Positions 23,373 through 32,888 of a stretch of DNA of 64,000 bases are shown in pieces. The notes below the pieces were generated by a model. That model ran no database searches, was not told where the DNA came from, and saw nothing but the letters and a program-made list of their open reading frames with translations. The DNA comes from Companilactobacillus farciminis KCTC 3681 = DSM 20184 (lineage in GTDB: Bacteria > Bacillota > Bacilli > Lactobacillales > Lactobacillaceae). Both the position numbers and the translations under genes were made by a program. The stretch lies in NCBI RefSeq assembly GCF_002706745.1, contig NZ_CP017702.1:1302001-1366000 (forward strand), written 5' to 3'. Each line of letters begins with the position of its first letter. Within the stretch, counting starts at the first letter, position 1.

Positions 23373-23580
23373 TTGACATTTCTCATGTTTTTGGTAGTTT
23401 ATATGTATATTGCAAATCAAATGAGATTGTTTTACAGAGAGTCTGGCTGCTGAGAACAGATGACAATTATTTGTGTGACGTTACTAATCGTTTGGCAGGC
23501 GTTAACTGCAGCAACAAAACTAGGTGGTACCGTGCAAAAATGCACCCTTGTCTTATTTGGACAAGGGTGTTTTTTATTTT
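23373..23580 (+). promoter_or_regulatory. T-box riboswitch of the hisS-aspS operon
   Basis: The 323-nt gap before hisS is a T-box leader. A -35 TTGACA stands at 23373-23378, with an AT-rich -10 near 23397-23404. CAGAGAGTCTGG and GCTGAGAACAG near 23435-23460 are stem I-type elements, and the T-box sequence is AGGTGGTACCGTGC at 23522-23535. The terminator is CACCCTTGTC (23543-23552) with GACAAGGGTG (23560-23569) and TTTTTT. Uncharged tRNA should favour the antiterminator. The specifier codon is unresolved; GAC (Asp) in TGTGTGACG near 23475-23483 is a candidate. Confidence 0.88.
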
Positions 23581-23592
23581 AAGGAGGATTTT

Positions 23593-24864
23593 ATGCGTTA
23601 TCAAAAACCAAAGGGGACCATGGATATTTTGCCTGGCGAATCAAGCAAATGGCAATACGTGGAATCTATCGCAGCTGATACATTTAATAAGTATCGTTTT
23701 TCAGAAATTAGAACACCAATCTTTGAATCATACGACGTCTTTGAAAGATCATCAGGTGACACATCTGATATTGTTTCTAAAGAAATGTATGATTTCCACG
23801 ACAAGGGTGATCGACACATTGCTTTGAGACCAGAAGGAACAGCCGGTGTCGTTAGAGCTTTCGTAGAAAATAAACTTTACGGTCCAGAACAAATCAAGCC
23901 TTACAAAGTTTGGTATAAGGGACCAATGTTTAGATATGAACGTCCTCAATCAGGTCGTCAACGTCAATTCCACCAAATCGGGGTTGAAGCTTTCGGTTCT
24001 GATTCACCAGAGTTGGATGCAGAAGTTATTTCAGTTGGCTTGGAATTCTTGAATCGTTTAGGAATTAAGAATTTGAAAGTTGCTTTGAATACTTTAGGTG
24101 ATCCAGAATCCCGTGCCGCTTATCACAAGGCTTTGGTCGATTACTTCACACCATTCAAAGATCAATTAAGTGATGATTCAAAAGTTCGTTTGGAAAAGAA
24201 TCCTTTGAGAATTTTGGATAGTAAAGACGCTGGCGATAAGAAAATCGTTGCCAATGCTCCTTCAATCTTGGACTACTTGAATGAAGCTTCAGAACAACGT
24301 TTTGAATATCTCAAAGGTCTTTTAGATGACTTGGATATCAATTACGAAGTAGATTCAACAATGGTTCGTGGGCTTGATTATTATAACCACACAATCTTTG
24401 AATTTATGGTAACTGATCCAGCTTTTGACAATAAAGAAATTACTGTCTTAGCTGGTGGTAGATACAATGGCTTAGTTGAAGAACTAGGCGGTCCTCAAAC
24501 TCCTGGTATTGGTTTTGGACTAGGTGTTGAACGCTTGATGCTCCTTCTTAAAGATGAAGACCTACCAGTTCAAAATGGCCTGGACGTTTACTTGGTAACT
24601 ATTGGTGAAAAGGCTGAACGTGCTTCAGTTAAAATCTTATCTGATTTACGTCGTGCTGGATTTAGTGCCGACAAAGATTATCTTCAAAGAAAGATTAAGG
24701 CTCAATTCAAGACAGCTAACAATTTGAATGCTAAGTATACTGTAACTATTGGTGACAGTGAATTAGAAAACAAGACAGCTAATGTTAAGAATATGGAAAC
24801 AACTGAACAAGTTAGTGTTTCATTGGATAATTTAGCCGAAGAATTGAAAAAAATCGAGGGATAA
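23593..24864 (+). CDS. hisS: histidyl-tRNA synthetase, 424 aa
   Basis: Charges tRNA(His). Class II signatures are present: motif 1 around [15 protein letters not shown], motif 2 in [23 protein letters not shown], and motif 3 [13 protein letters not shown]. The two HisRS-specific histidine patches are found as [14 protein letters not shown] (about 258-271) and [16 protein letters not shown]-terminal anticodon-binding domain starts at about residue 325 ([12 protein letters not shown]). The start is the ATG at 23593 with AAGGAGG; frames reaching further upstream run through the T-box terminator. aspS follows 2 nt later. Confidence 0.98.
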   Translation: MRYQKPKGTMDILPGESSKWQYVESIAADTFNKYRFSEIRTPIFESYDVFERSSGDTSDIVSKEMYDFHDKGDRHIALRPEGTAGVVRAFVENKLYGPEQIKPYKVWYKGPMFRYERPQSGRQRQFHQIGVEAFGSDSPELDAEVISVGLEFLNRLGIKNLKVALNTLGDPESRAAYHKALVDYFTPFKDQLSDDSKVRLEKNPLRILDSKDAGDKKIVANAPSILDYLNEASEQRFEYLKGLLDDLDINYEVDSTMVRGLDYYNHTIFEFMVTDPAFDNKEITVLAGGRYNGLVEELGGPQTPGIGFGLGVERLMLLLKDEDLPVQNGLDVYLVTIGEKAERASVKILSDLRRAGFSADKDYLQRKIKAQFKTANNLNAKYTVTIGDSELENKTANVKNMETTEQVSVSLDNLAEELKKIEG

Positions 24865-24866
24865 AC

Positions 24867-26636
24867 ATGGAAGAAAGAACAGATTATTGTGGCAACATTA
24901 CTGAAAAATATGTTGGACAAAAAGTATCTTTAGACGGTTGGGTTCAACGACGTCGTGATTTAGGTGGATTAGTTTTCGTCGACCTTAGAGATTATAAGGG
25001 AATCGTACAATTAGTTTTCAATACTGACCATCAAGATGTTTTAGACATCGCTGAAACTTTGCGCTCAGAATACGTTATTAACGTCATTGGTACCGTAAGA
25101 CTTCGTGGTGAAGGTGCTACTAACGATGATATGACAACTGGTAAAGTTGAAGTTGTTGTTGAAAAAGTAGAAATCCTTAACAAATCATTGACACCACCAT
25201 TTGAAATCAAAGATGGTATCGACTCTTCAGAAGAAACAAAATTAAAGTATCGTTACCTTGATTTACGTAGACCTGAAATGCAAAAAGCTATCAGAACACG
25301 TGCTCAAATCAAGCATTCAGTTAACGAATACTTGTACGAAAATGGCTTTATCGATATTGAAACACCAAACCTAACACCATCAACACCAGAAGGTGCTCGT
25401 GATTACTTAGTACCTTCACGTGTTTATCCTGGACGTTTCTTTGCACTTCCACAATCACCACAATTGTTCAAGCAATTATTAATGGTCGGTGGATTTGACC
25501 GTTACTTCCAATTGGCTCACTGTTTCCGTGATGAAGATCTTCGTGGTGACCGTCAACCAGAATTTACTCAAATTGACCTTGAAACTAGTTTCATGAATCA
25601 AGAAGAAATTCAAACTGTTACTGAAGGTCTTATCGCTCGTGTTATGAAAGATGAAAAAGGTATCGAAGTTAAGACTCCATTCCCAAGAATCAACTGGGAT
25701 GACGCCATGGATCGTTTCGGTTCTGATAAGCCAGATGTTCGTTTCGGTATGGAATTACAAAACTTGAACGACATCTTCAAAGAAACAGAATTCAAAGTCT
25801 TCAAGGGAACTATCGACAACGGTGGTCAAGTTAAAGCTATCGTCGTTAAAGATGGTGCTGACAAATACTCAAGAAAGAATATCGAAAGCTATCAAGAATA
25901 CATCAAACGTTTTGGTGCTAAAGGACTTGCTTGGGCTAAGTTTAATGACAATGAGTTAACTGGTGGTGTATCTAAGTTCATCAAGGCTCAAGAAGCACAA
26001 TTAGTTTCAACACTTGGTCTTGAAAACAACGACTTATTGCTATTCGTTGCTGACAACAAGAAGGTTGTTGCTGATTCATTAGGTTACTTGAGAAAAGCTA
26101 TTGCTAAGGAACAAAACTTGTATGATCCTAAAGAATTCGCCTTTATCTGGGTCGTAAACTGGCCATTGTTCGAATATGATGAAGGAATTCAAAGATGGAC
26201 TGCTGCTCACCATCCATTCACAATGCCAAATGAAGAAGATGTTCACTACTTAGATGATGGTGAAGACCCTCACAAAGCTTATGCACAAAGTTACGATATC
26301 GTTCTAAACGGTTACGAGCTTGGTGGTGGATCAATCCGTATCCATGACTACAAGATCCAAGAAAAGATGCTTAAAGCCTTGAACTTCACTAAAGAAAAAG
26401 CTTATGAACAATTTGGCTTCCTATTGGATGCCTTGCAATACGGTTGTCCTCCACATGGTGGTTTGGCTATTGGTCTGGATAGATTTGCTATGCTACTATC
26501 AGGCAAAGACAATATCCGTGACGTGATTGCATTCCCTAAGAATTCAAACGCCACAGAACCAATGACACACGCTCCACTTGAAGTTTCAAAACAACAATTA
26601 GATGATCTTGGAATTGAGGTTAGCAAGAAAGACTAA
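24867..26636 (+). CDS. aspS: aspartyl-tRNA synthetase, 589 aa
   Basis: Charges tRNA(Asp); bacterial-type AspRS. It has an N-terminal OB anticodon-binding fold ([28 protein letters not shown]), class II core motifs ([20 protein letters not shown] as motif 2; [13 protein letters not shown] as motif 3), and the bacterial GAD insertion at about 290-420. [16 protein letters not shown] is the amino-acid pocket region. The length matches the family. It is translated with hisS from the T-box-controlled transcript and ends at a long terminator. Confidence 0.98.
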   Translation: MEERTDYCGNITEKYVGQKVSLDGWVQRRRDLGGLVFVDLRDYKGIVQLVFNTDHQDVLDIAETLRSEYVINVIGTVRLRGEGATNDDMTTGKVEVVVEKVEILNKSLTPPFEIKDGIDSSEETKLKYRYLDLRRPEMQKAIRTRAQIKHSVNEYLYENGFIDIETPNLTPSTPEGARDYLVPSRVYPGRFFALPQSPQLFKQLLMVGGFDRYFQLAHCFRDEDLRGDRQPEFTQIDLETSFMNQEEIQTVTEGLIARVMKDEKGIEVKTPFPRINWDDAMDRFGSDKPDVRFGMELQNLNDIFKETEFKVFKGTIDNGGQVKAIVVKDGADKYSRKNIESYQEYIKRFGAKGLAWAKFNDNELTGGVSKFIKAQEAQLVSTLGLENNDLLLFVADNKKVVADSLGYLRKAIAKEQNLYDPKEFAFIWVVNWPLFEYDEGIQRWTAAHHPFTMPNEEDVHYLDDGEDPHKAYAQSYDIVLNGYELGGGSIRIHDYKIQEKMLKALNFTKEKAYEQFGFLLDALQYGCPPHGGLAIGLDRFAMLLSGKDNIRDVIAFPKNSNATEPMTHAPLEVSKQQLDDLGIEVSKKD

Positions 26637-26655
26637 TTCTAAACATCATTAATAA

Positions 26656-26726
26656 AAATAGCATCTGTATTAAGAATGGCTCTCTAAAAGGAGATCTTTT
26701 CTGGAATGCAGATGCTATTTGTTTTT
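26656..26726 (+). terminator. terminator of hisS-aspS
   Basis: AAATAGCATCTG (26656-26667) pairs with CAGATGCTATTT (26709-26720), with a partially paired interior, followed by GTTTTTG. Candidate structured RNA copy 2 starts only 13 nt later. Confidence 0.75.
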
Positions 26727-26738
26727 GACATTAAAATT

Positions 26739-26923
26739 AGAACTACTATCTAGTCCGGAATAGCGAAGAAAATTGGCTCAAATGTGAAATTTCTCTTGGC
26801 AATTTATTGCCTAGTGAAAGGTCGAGCTTGAAGACTTTGCCCGGTTTTGGGCTTAGCAAAGGCTCCAAGTCGTGCCCACATTGTTCCGGCCAAATTTTCT
26901 TTGCTATGGAGGACGGAATATTA
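26739..26923 (+). ncRNA. candidate structured RNA / dispersed intergenic element, copy 2
   Basis: The second copy of the element at 11483-11668, in the same orientation; it occupies the centre of the 473-nt gap between aspS and msrB. Changes relative to copy 1 preserve the fold: the hairpin helix becomes GGCAAT/ATTGCC (from AGCGAT/ATCGCT), the inner helix AATGTG/CACATT (from GATGTG/CACATC), and three single changes produce G-U pairs on the plus strand. It ends 187 nt before the msrB start. Both copies precede a plus-strand gene at a similar distance, compatible with either a leader or a free-standing RNA. Confidence 0.65.
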
Positions 26924-26987
26924 TCATCAACTAAAAAAAAACTAAGTATTTAATGAAGCCATTTAAATTAAATTAAAATTAGAAAAC

Positions 26988-27007
26988 AATTTAAATTGTG
27001 CACAATT
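26988..27007. promoter_or_regulatory. overlapping palindromes upstream of msrBA
   Basis: CAATTTAAATTG (26988-26999) and AATTGTGCACAATT (26994-27007) are both perfect palindromes that share six bases. They lie about 70 nt before a TATACT box (27075-27080) that may be the msrB -10. A regulator-binding site for the methionine sulfoxide reductases is possible; no regulator is adjacent. Confidence 0.4.
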
Positions 27008-27109
27008 GAGCATGGCTATCACTTGAGACTGTAAGTTTATGAGCAGGGTGGTGGAATTAATATTCGAAAAGTTTATACTAGTTAATAGAAATTGAGAAGG
27101 AGTGATTTT

Positions 27110-27553
27110 ATGTCAAATGAATACAAGAAGGATTTAGCTGACTTAACTGATGAGGAGTATCAAGTAACTCAACATGCTGCCACAGAACGTCCTTTTAGTG
27201 GAAAGTACGATAATTTCTACAAAAAGGGCATCTATGTTGATATTACTAGTGGTGAACCTTTGTTCTCTTCAGCCAAGAAGTATGATGCCGGTTGCGGTTG
27301 GCCATCATTTAGTGAACCAATTGCTAAACTAAAGCAAAAGCGCGACACACGATTAAGTCGTGAAAGAACTGAAGTTAGAAGTGAATCAGCTGACTCTCAT
27401 TTGGGCCATGTCTTTACTGATGGACCTGAAGAATTAGGTGGTTTGAGATACTGTATCAATTCAGCTGCTTTGAAATTCATTCCTTATGATGAAATGGATG
27501 AAAAAGGCTATGCCGATTATAAAAAATACGTTGATGAAGGGGATGCTGACTAA
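27110..27553 (+). CDS. msrB: peptide-methionine (R)-S-oxide reductase MsrB, 147 aa
   Basis: Reduces the R-epimer of methionine sulfoxide in proteins. The catalytic Cys115 is in [15 protein letters not shown], the other Cys62 is in [10 protein letters not shown], and SHLGHVF has the substrate-site histidines. The paired CxxC zinc motifs of some MsrB proteins are absent, so this is the zinc-free form. AAGGAG precedes the ATG at 27110. msrA follows with a 1-nt overlap (TAATG). Confidence 0.96.
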   Translation: MSNEYKKDLADLTDEEYQVTQHAATERPFSGKYDNFYKKGIYVDITSGEPLFSSAKKYDAGCGWPSFSEPIAKLKQKRDTRLSRERTEVRSESADSHLGHVFTDGPEELGGLRYCINSAALKFIPYDEMDEKGYADYKKYVDEGDAD

Positions 27554-28071
27554 TGGCTCAAGAAACTGCTATTTTTGCTGGAGGTTGTTTCTGGTGCATG
27601 GTTAAGCCATTCGACGAACAACCAGGAATTATTTCAGTCGTATCTGGATACTGCGGTGGTCACGTTGATAATCCAACCTATGAACAAGTTTGTACCGAAA
27701 CTACTGGCCACGCTGAATCTGTAGAGATTACTTTTGACAATGATGTGATTTCTTACCAAGATTTAGTTGAAATTTATTGGCAAGTAGCTGATCCAACTGA
27801 CGCTATGGGGCAATTTCAAGATCGTGGCGACAGTTATCGCCCAGTAATCTTTTATCAAAATGAGGCTCAAAAAGAAGTCGCTGAAGCATCCAAGAAAAAA
27901 CTGGCCGAGTCAGGAGAATTTAGTGACCCTATCGTAACCAAAATTCAGCCTGCTACTAAGTTTTGGCCTGCTGAAGACTACCACCAAGACTTCTATAAAA
28001 AGAACCCTCTACGCTTTGAAATGGAAGAGAGCGGCGGTCGTGGGGAATATATCAAAAATCACCGTAAATAG
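27553..28071 (+). CDS. msrA: peptide-methionine (S)-S-oxide reductase MsrA, 172 aa
   Basis: Reduces the S-epimer of methionine sulfoxide. The catalytic motif GGCFWCM (nucleophile Cys12) lies at the N-terminus, and the E-S-V-E-I-x-F/YDP-like strand follows as [45 protein letters not shown] and [12 protein letters not shown] are conserved. The enzyme is paired with msrB, giving repair of both epimers from one transcript. Confidence 0.96.
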   Translation: MAQETAIFAGGCFWCMVKPFDEQPGIISVVSGYCGGHVDNPTYEQVCTETTGHAESVEITFDNDVISYQDLVEIYWQVADPTDAMGQFQDRGDSYRPVIFYQNEAQKEVAEASKKKLAESGEFSDPIVTKIQPATKFWPAEDYHQDFYKKNPLRFEMEESGGRGEYIKNHRK

Positions 28072-28148
28072 CTCGAAAAAGTCTGAAAATACTAGGATTT
28101 GTGCTAATATGTTGTAAGTAACTTAAGACAATTAGGAGAAATTTTAGT

Positions 28149-29027
28149 ATGGGTGAATTAGATAAGCTGATCGAAAGGCATCAGTACTTATCCAAAATTT
28201 CAGTAGCATTTCTATATTCTATCGCGGTATCTGTAGCGGTTAACATGTTTTGGACGCCAGGTGGAATTTATGGTTCAGGAGTAACTGGTGCTGCGCAATT
28301 AATTTCAACAATTTCACATCGGTGGTTTCCATTCGATATTTCAACTGCGATTATGTACTTCGCTTTGAATGCACCGTTATTCGTACTTTCTTGGCGAAAA
28401 ATTGATCACAAGTTTACCGTTTTTACGGTTATTGCGGTTGCTTTAGCCAGTACGATGATGCACTTGTTGCCACCAGTTAAGATTACGGCCGATCCTTTAG
28501 TCTGTGCCATTTTTGGTGCGGTAGCTAACGGTTTTGGTACCGGGATGGCTTTGAGAAACGGTATTTCTACTGGTGGAATTGACATTTTAGGAATTATTTT
28601 GCGCAAAAAGACCGGTAAGAGTGTTGGTACGATCAATATCATGTTCAACGTCTTTATCGTTGCTTGTGCTGGGTTCTTATTCGGTTGGGTCCACGCTTTA
28701 TACAGTGCGGTCAGTATTTTCATTAATGGACAAGTTATCGATATGATTTATAACAAGGATCAAAAACTTCAAGTTATGATTGTTACTTCTAAACCTAAAA
28801 GAGTCATTACGCAAATTCAAAATGAAATGAGACGTGGTATTACTATCGTTCACGATGCTGAAGGTGCTTATAAACATGAAGAGAAGACGATTCTTTTCAC
28901 AGTTATCTCACGTTCAGAATTGCATGATTTAAGTACAGCAATGTCGTTGTCTGATCCGCATGCATTCGTTAGTGTTACGGATACGGTCAAAGTCATGGGT
29001 AGGTTTTATCAGGCTCATATTTACTAA
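28149..29027 (+). CDS. YitT-family membrane protein (DUF161 + DUF2179), 292 aa
   Basis: Five or six transmembrane helices in the first 190 residues (starting [33 protein letters not shown], a hallmark of the family, and [19 protein letters not shown]) followed by a soluble C-terminal DUF2179 domain (about 210-285, [32 protein letters not shown]). Proteins of this family are abundant in Firmicutes; their transport substrate is unproven. Monocistronic with its own terminator. RBS AGGAGA. Confidence 0.9.
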   Translation: MGELDKLIERHQYLSKISVAFLYSIAVSVAVNMFWTPGGIYGSGVTGAAQLISTISHRWFPFDISTAIMYFALNAPLFVLSWRKIDHKFTVFTVIAVALASTMMHLLPPVKITADPLVCAIFGAVANGFGTGMALRNGISTGGIDILGIILRKKTGKSVGTINIMFNVFIVACAGFLFGWVHALYSAVSIFINGQVIDMIYNKDQKLQVMIVTSKPKRVITQIQNEMRRGITIVHDAEGAYKHEEKTILFTVISRSELHDLSTAMSLSDPHAFVSVTDTVKVMGRFYQAHIY

Positions 29028-29054
29028 AGCGAGGTCAAAAGGCTTCGCTTTTTT
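29026..29054 (+). terminator. terminator of the YitT-family gene
   Basis: AAAGCGA (29026-29032) pairs with TCGCTTT (29045-29051), then TTTTG. Confidence 0.8.
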
Positions 29055-29097
29055 GTATGCTATACTTTATTTGATTTTTAAATATGGAGGGATACGG

Positions 29098-29994
29098 ATG
29101 ATAATTGGTTCACATGTGGCAATGAAAGCCCCTAAAATGTTGGCTGGTTCTGCTAAAGAAGCCCATAGTTATGGCGCTAATGCGATGATGATTTTTACTG
29201 GCGCTCCTCAGAATACTCGAAGAAAAGATGTTTCAGAGATGAATATACCTGAAGGTCAACGTCTATTAGAGATGTATGGTATCAAAAATATTATTGGTCA
29301 TGCGCCTTATATTATTAATTTAGGAAATACCTTAAAACCCGATAAATTAGAATTTGGCATCGACTTTATGCGCGGTGAGATCAAGCGTTGCGATGCCTTA
29401 GGAATTCAAGCACTAAGTTTTCATCCAGGAGCTCACTTAAAGCAAGGCCCAGATGTCGCCTTAAAACAAATTGGTCAAGCCTTAAATGAAATCATTGATC
29501 CTGATCAAAAGGTTTCAATAGCAATCGAGACGATGGCTGGAAAAGGAACTGAAGTAGGGATAAGTTTCGAACAAATTGCCCAGATTTTTGATAATTGTGC
29601 TCAAAATGACAAGTTGTCCGTCACAATGGATACTTGTCACATGAGTGATGCTGGTTATGATGTCAAGAATGATTTCGATGGTGTCTTGAATGAATTTGAC
29701 CACATTATTGGTTTGGATAACTTATCAGTTATTCATTTAAATGATTCTAAGAATGAACGCGGTTCTCATAAAGACCGCCATGAAGACATTGGTTTTGGTA
29801 CGATCGGTTTTGATGCTCTAAGCTATGTAGCTCATCATCCACAATTGGAAAACGTCTCTAAAATTATGGAAACACCGTACGTTAAACGTGATGAAAATGA
29901 CAAAAAGGGGATTGCTCCATTTAAACCTGAAATTGAGATGCTTTTGGCTAATAAATTTGATCCAGAAATGAAAGAAAAGCTAATTAATGCATAG
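29098..29994 (+). CDS. nfo: endonuclease IV (apurinic/apyrimidinic), 298 aa
   Basis: Cleaves DNA at abasic sites in base-excision repair. The trinuclear zinc site ligands can be followed: [33 protein letters not shown] (Glu), [15 protein letters not shown] (Asp, His), [24 protein letters not shown] (Asp, His, His) and the late METPY Glu. The start is the ATG at 29098 after GGAGGG; the longer frame reads back into the preceding gene. Followed by a bidirectional terminator. Confidence 0.96.
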   Translation: MIIGSHVAMKAPKMLAGSAKEAHSYGANAMMIFTGAPQNTRRKDVSEMNIPEGQRLLEMYGIKNIIGHAPYIINLGNTLKPDKLEFGIDFMRGEIKRCDALGIQALSFHPGAHLKQGPDVALKQIGQALNEIIDPDQKVSIAIETMAGKGTEVGISFEQIAQIFDNCAQNDKLSVTMDTCHMSDAGYDVKNDFDGVLNEFDHIIGLDNLSVIHLNDSKNERGSHKDRHEDIGFGTIGFDALSYVAHHPQLENVSKIMETPYVKRDENDKKGIAPFKPEIEMLLANKFDPEMKEKLINA

Positions 29995-30034
29995 AAAAAA
30001 GAGTCCGATTCCACAAGAATCGAGCTCTTTTTTA
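29995..30034. terminator. bidirectional terminator between nfo and ppsR
   Basis: AAAAGAG..CGATTC pairs with GAATCG..CTCTTTT, with a 5-nt loop; A-run before and T-run after allow function in both directions, as expected for convergent genes. Confidence 0.85.
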
Positions 30035-30049
30035 TGAATAATTGAAGAA

Positions 30050-30871
30050 TTATCCTTTTTCGTAACCATCAAAATGTAAAATTTCCATGATGATTGCAGC
30101 TGTCTCTTCAATTGATCTGTCAGCAACATTAATAACAGGACAGCCTAATTTCTTATATAATTTATTGGAGTAGTCGAGTTCTTTTTGAATTTCGTCTTCT
30201 TCGGAGTAAGTAGTGTTGGCACTTAAACCGTAAGCAATCATTCTTTGACTACGGATTTTGCTTAAAACGTTGATGTCGTTAGTCAAACCAACAATTTTCT
30301 TAGGATCGACGTCCCATAATTCATCAGGAATGCCAGTTACAGGGCTTAATGGCAGATTGGCTACCTTTATGTTCTTATTAGCTAAATAAAGTGAGAGGGG
30401 TGTTTTTGAGGTTCTGGAGATACCTAAGAGAACAAGGTCAGCTTCTAAGAATCCTTTAGGGTTTTGACCGTCATCATTGCTGACCGTGAATTCCATCGCG
30501 GAGATCATGTCGAAGTAATCTTTATCTAATTCGTGGATGAGACCTTTTTTACGAATTGGAACTTGATGAGTCATTTGTGAGAAAGTTCCGATGATAGGAT
30601 TCAAAATATCATAATAGACGATGCCATTGTCTTGGCAAAATTCATTGATTACATCGCAAGTTTCTTCCGAAACAATAGTGTGCAAAACGACCGCTTTCTT
30701 CTCTTTAGCCAAATTTAAGATGTTATTTAGCTGTTCATCTTTTTTTATAAAGGGATACTTGGTATAAGTGGTGTTCATCTCTGGAAATTGGATGAATGCT
30801 GCTTTAGCAACTCTTAAAGCGGTTTCACCAACGCCATCGGACAAAACAAAAACGTCTAAATTCTGTGTCAT
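30050..30871 (-). CDS. ppsR: pyruvate, phosphate dikinase regulatory protein (PpsR, DUF299), 273 aa
   Basis: A bifunctional serine/threonine kinase and phosphorylase that inactivates and reactivates PPDK or PEP synthase, using ADP and inorganic phosphate. The family start LSDGVGETALRVAKAAFIQF and the P-loop VLLGISRTSKTPLSLYLA (about 145-162) are intact, as is KIVGLTNDINVLSKIRSQRM. The ATG at 30871 is chosen with GGAGGA at 30880-30885. The target enzyme gene is not in this window. Divergent from rpsU, a common lactobacillal arrangement. Confidence 0.92.
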   Translation of the reverse strand: MTQNLDVFVLSDGVGETALRVAKAAFIQFPEMNTTYTKYPFIKKDEQLNNILNLAKEKKAVVLHTIVSEETCDVINEFCQDNGIVYYDILNPIIGTFSQMTHQVPIRKKGLIHELDKDYFDMISAMEFTVSNDDGQNPKGFLEADLVLLGISRTSKTPLSLYLANKNIKVANLPLSPVTGIPDELWDVDPKKIVGLTNDINVLSKIRSQRMIAYGLSANTTYSEEDEIQKELDYSNKLYKKLGCPVINVADRSIEETAAIIMEILHFDGYEKG

Positions 30872-30904
30872 AATAAATTCCTCCAAAAAAATGTAAAAAA
30901 TTAT

Positions 30905-30932
30905 TTGAACATTATCTTCTTTTTGTTATAAT
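30905..30932 (+). promoter_or_regulatory. sigma-A promoter of rpsU
   Basis: TTGAAC (30905-30910), a 16-nt spacer and a consensus TATAAT (30927-30932), about 60 nt before the rpsU start. Confidence 0.75.
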
Positions 30933-30993
30933 AACATATGAACTGCAAGAGCAATAGACAGTTACGTTAGAAATCGGAAGGAGGGATTATCAT

Positions 30994-31176
30994 ATGGCAA
31001 AAACCGTCGTTCGTGAAAACGAGTCGCTTGATGATGCTCTTCGTCGATTCAAACGTTCCGTTTCAAAGAGTGGTACTCTTCAAGAATATAGAAAACGTGA
31101 GTTTTACGAAAAGCCAAGTGTCAAGAGAAAGTTAAAATCTGAGGCTGCTCGCAAGCGCAACAAGAAACGTCGTTAA
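30994..31176 (+). CDS. rpsU: 30S ribosomal protein S21, 60 aa
   Basis: Small basic ribosomal protein: [41 protein letters not shown] is the S21 core, and the tail is almost entirely Lys/Arg. GGAGGG precedes the ATG. It begins the conserved macromolecular-synthesis neighbourhood, but has its own terminator. Confidence 0.98.
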   Translation: MAKTVVRENESLDDALRRFKRSVSKSGTLQEYRKREFYEKPSVKRKLKSEAARKRNKKRR

Positions 31177-31191
31177 TAGATAGTTTCGAAG

Positions 31192-31225
31192 GGTTAAAAC
31201 AATTTATTGTTTTAACCTTTTTTTT
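31192..31225 (+). terminator. terminator of rpsU
   Basis: GGTTAAAACAA (31192-31202) pairs perfectly with TTGTTTTAACC (31207-31217), followed by TTTTTTTT. Confidence 0.92.
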
Positions 31226-31281
31226 GTCAAAAAAATCGCTCATTGTGCTATCATTCAAACTAATAGGAGGTTGGGTGTTTA

Positions 31282-32259
31282 TTGGCAGAAAAAGTTGAAC
31301 AAATAAAAGAAAGCATTCAAATCAAAAATCCTCAAAACGCAATTAATCTTTTCGGAGTTAACGATAGTAACTTGCATTTGATTGAGGAAGGACTCGATGT
31401 CCAAATTCATGCATTTGGTGATCGCTTAGATGTAACAGGTGTTGATGGTAACGTCCACCAGACCTTAGCATTATTAAAGAAATTGATTGAATTAGCTCAG
31501 ACCGGCATTAGCTTGGGTTCGGCTGATATCGTCAGTGGAATGAAAATGGTTGAACGTGGTACTTTGGAATACTTCGGTGACTTGTATAAAGATGAGTTGC
31601 TAAAAGATTTCAGTGGCAAGCCAGTTCGTGTTAGAAACTTTGGTCAAAAACAATACGTTAATGCTATTAATCATAATGACATTACTTTTGGTATTGGACC
31701 AGCGGGTACTGGTAAAACTTATTTGGCCGTTGTTATGGCTGTAGCAGCTTTAAAGCAAGGTCGTGTAAAAAGAATCATCTTGACTCGTCCCGCTGTTGAA
31801 GCAGGAGAAAGTCTTGGTTTCTTGCCTGGTGATTTAAAGGAAAAGGTTGATCCTTACATGAGGCCGATCTACGACGCTTTGTATGCAATTTACGGGGCGG
31901 ATCATACTAGTCGACTTCTTGAACGTGGCGTGATTGAAGTGGCTCCCTTAGCTTACATGAGAGGGCGTACGTTAGATGAGGCCTTTGTTATCCTGGATGA
32001 AGCTCAAAACACCACTAGAGAGCAAATGAAGATGTTTTTGACGCGTTTAGGCTTTGATTCTAAGATGATTGTTAATGGTGACATCTCACAAATTGATTTG
32101 CCTGGTCATCAAAGAAGTGGTCTGATTCAAGCACAATCAATTTTAAAAGATTTGCCACATATTGGATTTGTAAACTTCAGTTCGGCGGATGTTGTTAGAC
32201 ACCCAGTTGTTGCTGAAATTATCGATGCTTATGAGGATTCAGATAAAACTAAAAAATAA
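31282..32259 (+). CDS. phoH: PhoH-family ATPase, 325 aa
   Basis: A cytoplasmic P-loop ATPase/putative RNA helicase linked to rRNA maturation with YbeY. The Walker A is GIGPAGTGKTYLAVVMA (about 135-151) and the Walker B is AFVILDEAQNTT (about 234-245); LTRPAVEAGESLGFLPGDL is the PhoH signature. Start TTG at 31282, 11 nt after AGGAGG. ybeY follows after 18 nt. Confidence 0.95.
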   Translation: MAEKVEQIKESIQIKNPQNAINLFGVNDSNLHLIEEGLDVQIHAFGDRLDVTGVDGNVHQTLALLKKLIELAQTGISLGSADIVSGMKMVERGTLEYFGDLYKDELLKDFSGKPVRVRNFGQKQYVNAINHNDITFGIGPAGTGKTYLAVVMAVAALKQGRVKRIILTRPAVEAGESLGFLPGDLKEKVDPYMRPIYDALYAIYGADHTSRLLERGVIEVAPLAYMRGRTLDEAFVILDEAQNTTREQMKMFLTRLGFDSKMIVNGDISQIDLPGHQRSGLIQAQSILKDLPHIGFVNFSSADVVRHPVVAEIIDAYEDSDKTKK

Positions 32260-32277
32260 CTATTGGGGATTATTATT

Positions 32278-32748
32278 ATGGATTTAGAAATTTACAATGA
32301 TGATAATTTGATCGACCAAGCAAGAGAAAATTGGGTCAAAGATATCGTTCAATTCACTTTTAACAAATTGGAATTAAAAGATAGTACTCAATTATCGATT
32401 CATTTTGTTACAAAAGATAAGATACACGAAATCAACAAGGAATATCGTGACACTGACCGAGCAACTGACGTTATCAGTTTTGCTATCAATGACGGTGAAG
32501 ACTCTTTGGATTACTTAGAAGCACAGATTCCTGACTTGCCAGTTGATTTGGGCGATTTGTTTATCAGTGTTGAAATCGTTGATGAACATGCTAAAGAGTA
32601 TGAACATTCATTTGATCGTGAATTAGGTTATACGATTGTTCATGGTATTTTGCACTTAAATGGCTACGATCATATTAAAAAAGAAGACGAAAAAGTTATG
32701 ATTGGTCTTCAAGAAAAAATTCTCAGCGCTTATGGTTTAGAAAAATAA
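32278..32748 (+). CDS. ybeY: endoribonuclease YbeY, 156 aa
   Basis: A zinc-dependent RNase in 16S rRNA 3'-end maturation and ribosome quality control. The metal-binding H-x-x-x-H-x-x-G-x-D/Y-H motif is complete: VHGILHLNGYDH (about 121-132). YRDTDRATDVISF and LGDLFISVEIV are family strands. The ATG at 32278 has a weak GGGGA site. In many Firmicutes dgkA (and cdd) sit between ybeY and era; here there is only a 140-nt gap with a terminator. Confidence 0.96.
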   Translation: MDLEIYNDDNLIDQARENWVKDIVQFTFNKLELKDSTQLSIHFVTKDKIHEINKEYRDTDRATDVISFAINDGEDSLDYLEAQIPDLPVDLGDLFISVEIVDEHAKEYEHSFDRELGYTIVHGILHLNGYDHIKKEDEKVMIGLQEKILSAYGLEK

Positions 32749-32753
32749 TTTTA

Positions 32754-32788
32754 GAAGGATATAAGGCCTAGCTTTATATTCTTTTTTA
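32754..32788 (+). terminator. terminator after ybeY
   Basis: GGATATAAGGC (32757-32767) pairs with GCTTTATATTC (32771-32781), including G-U pairs, followed by TTTTTT. Confidence 0.8.
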
Positions 32789-32888
32789 TTGTGTTTTACT
32801 TTGAGGTTTGGGCAATCTCTTGTATTATAATTAGTAATTGAGAATTACAAAACGACTGAATAATCAGTGATAAGGATATGAATTAATT

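Noticed and set aside
28406..28723. 105-codon minus-strand frame inside the YitT-family gene
   Set aside because: Antisense shadow of a well-supported membrane protein; Pro/Ile-rich composition is typical of a reverse frame.
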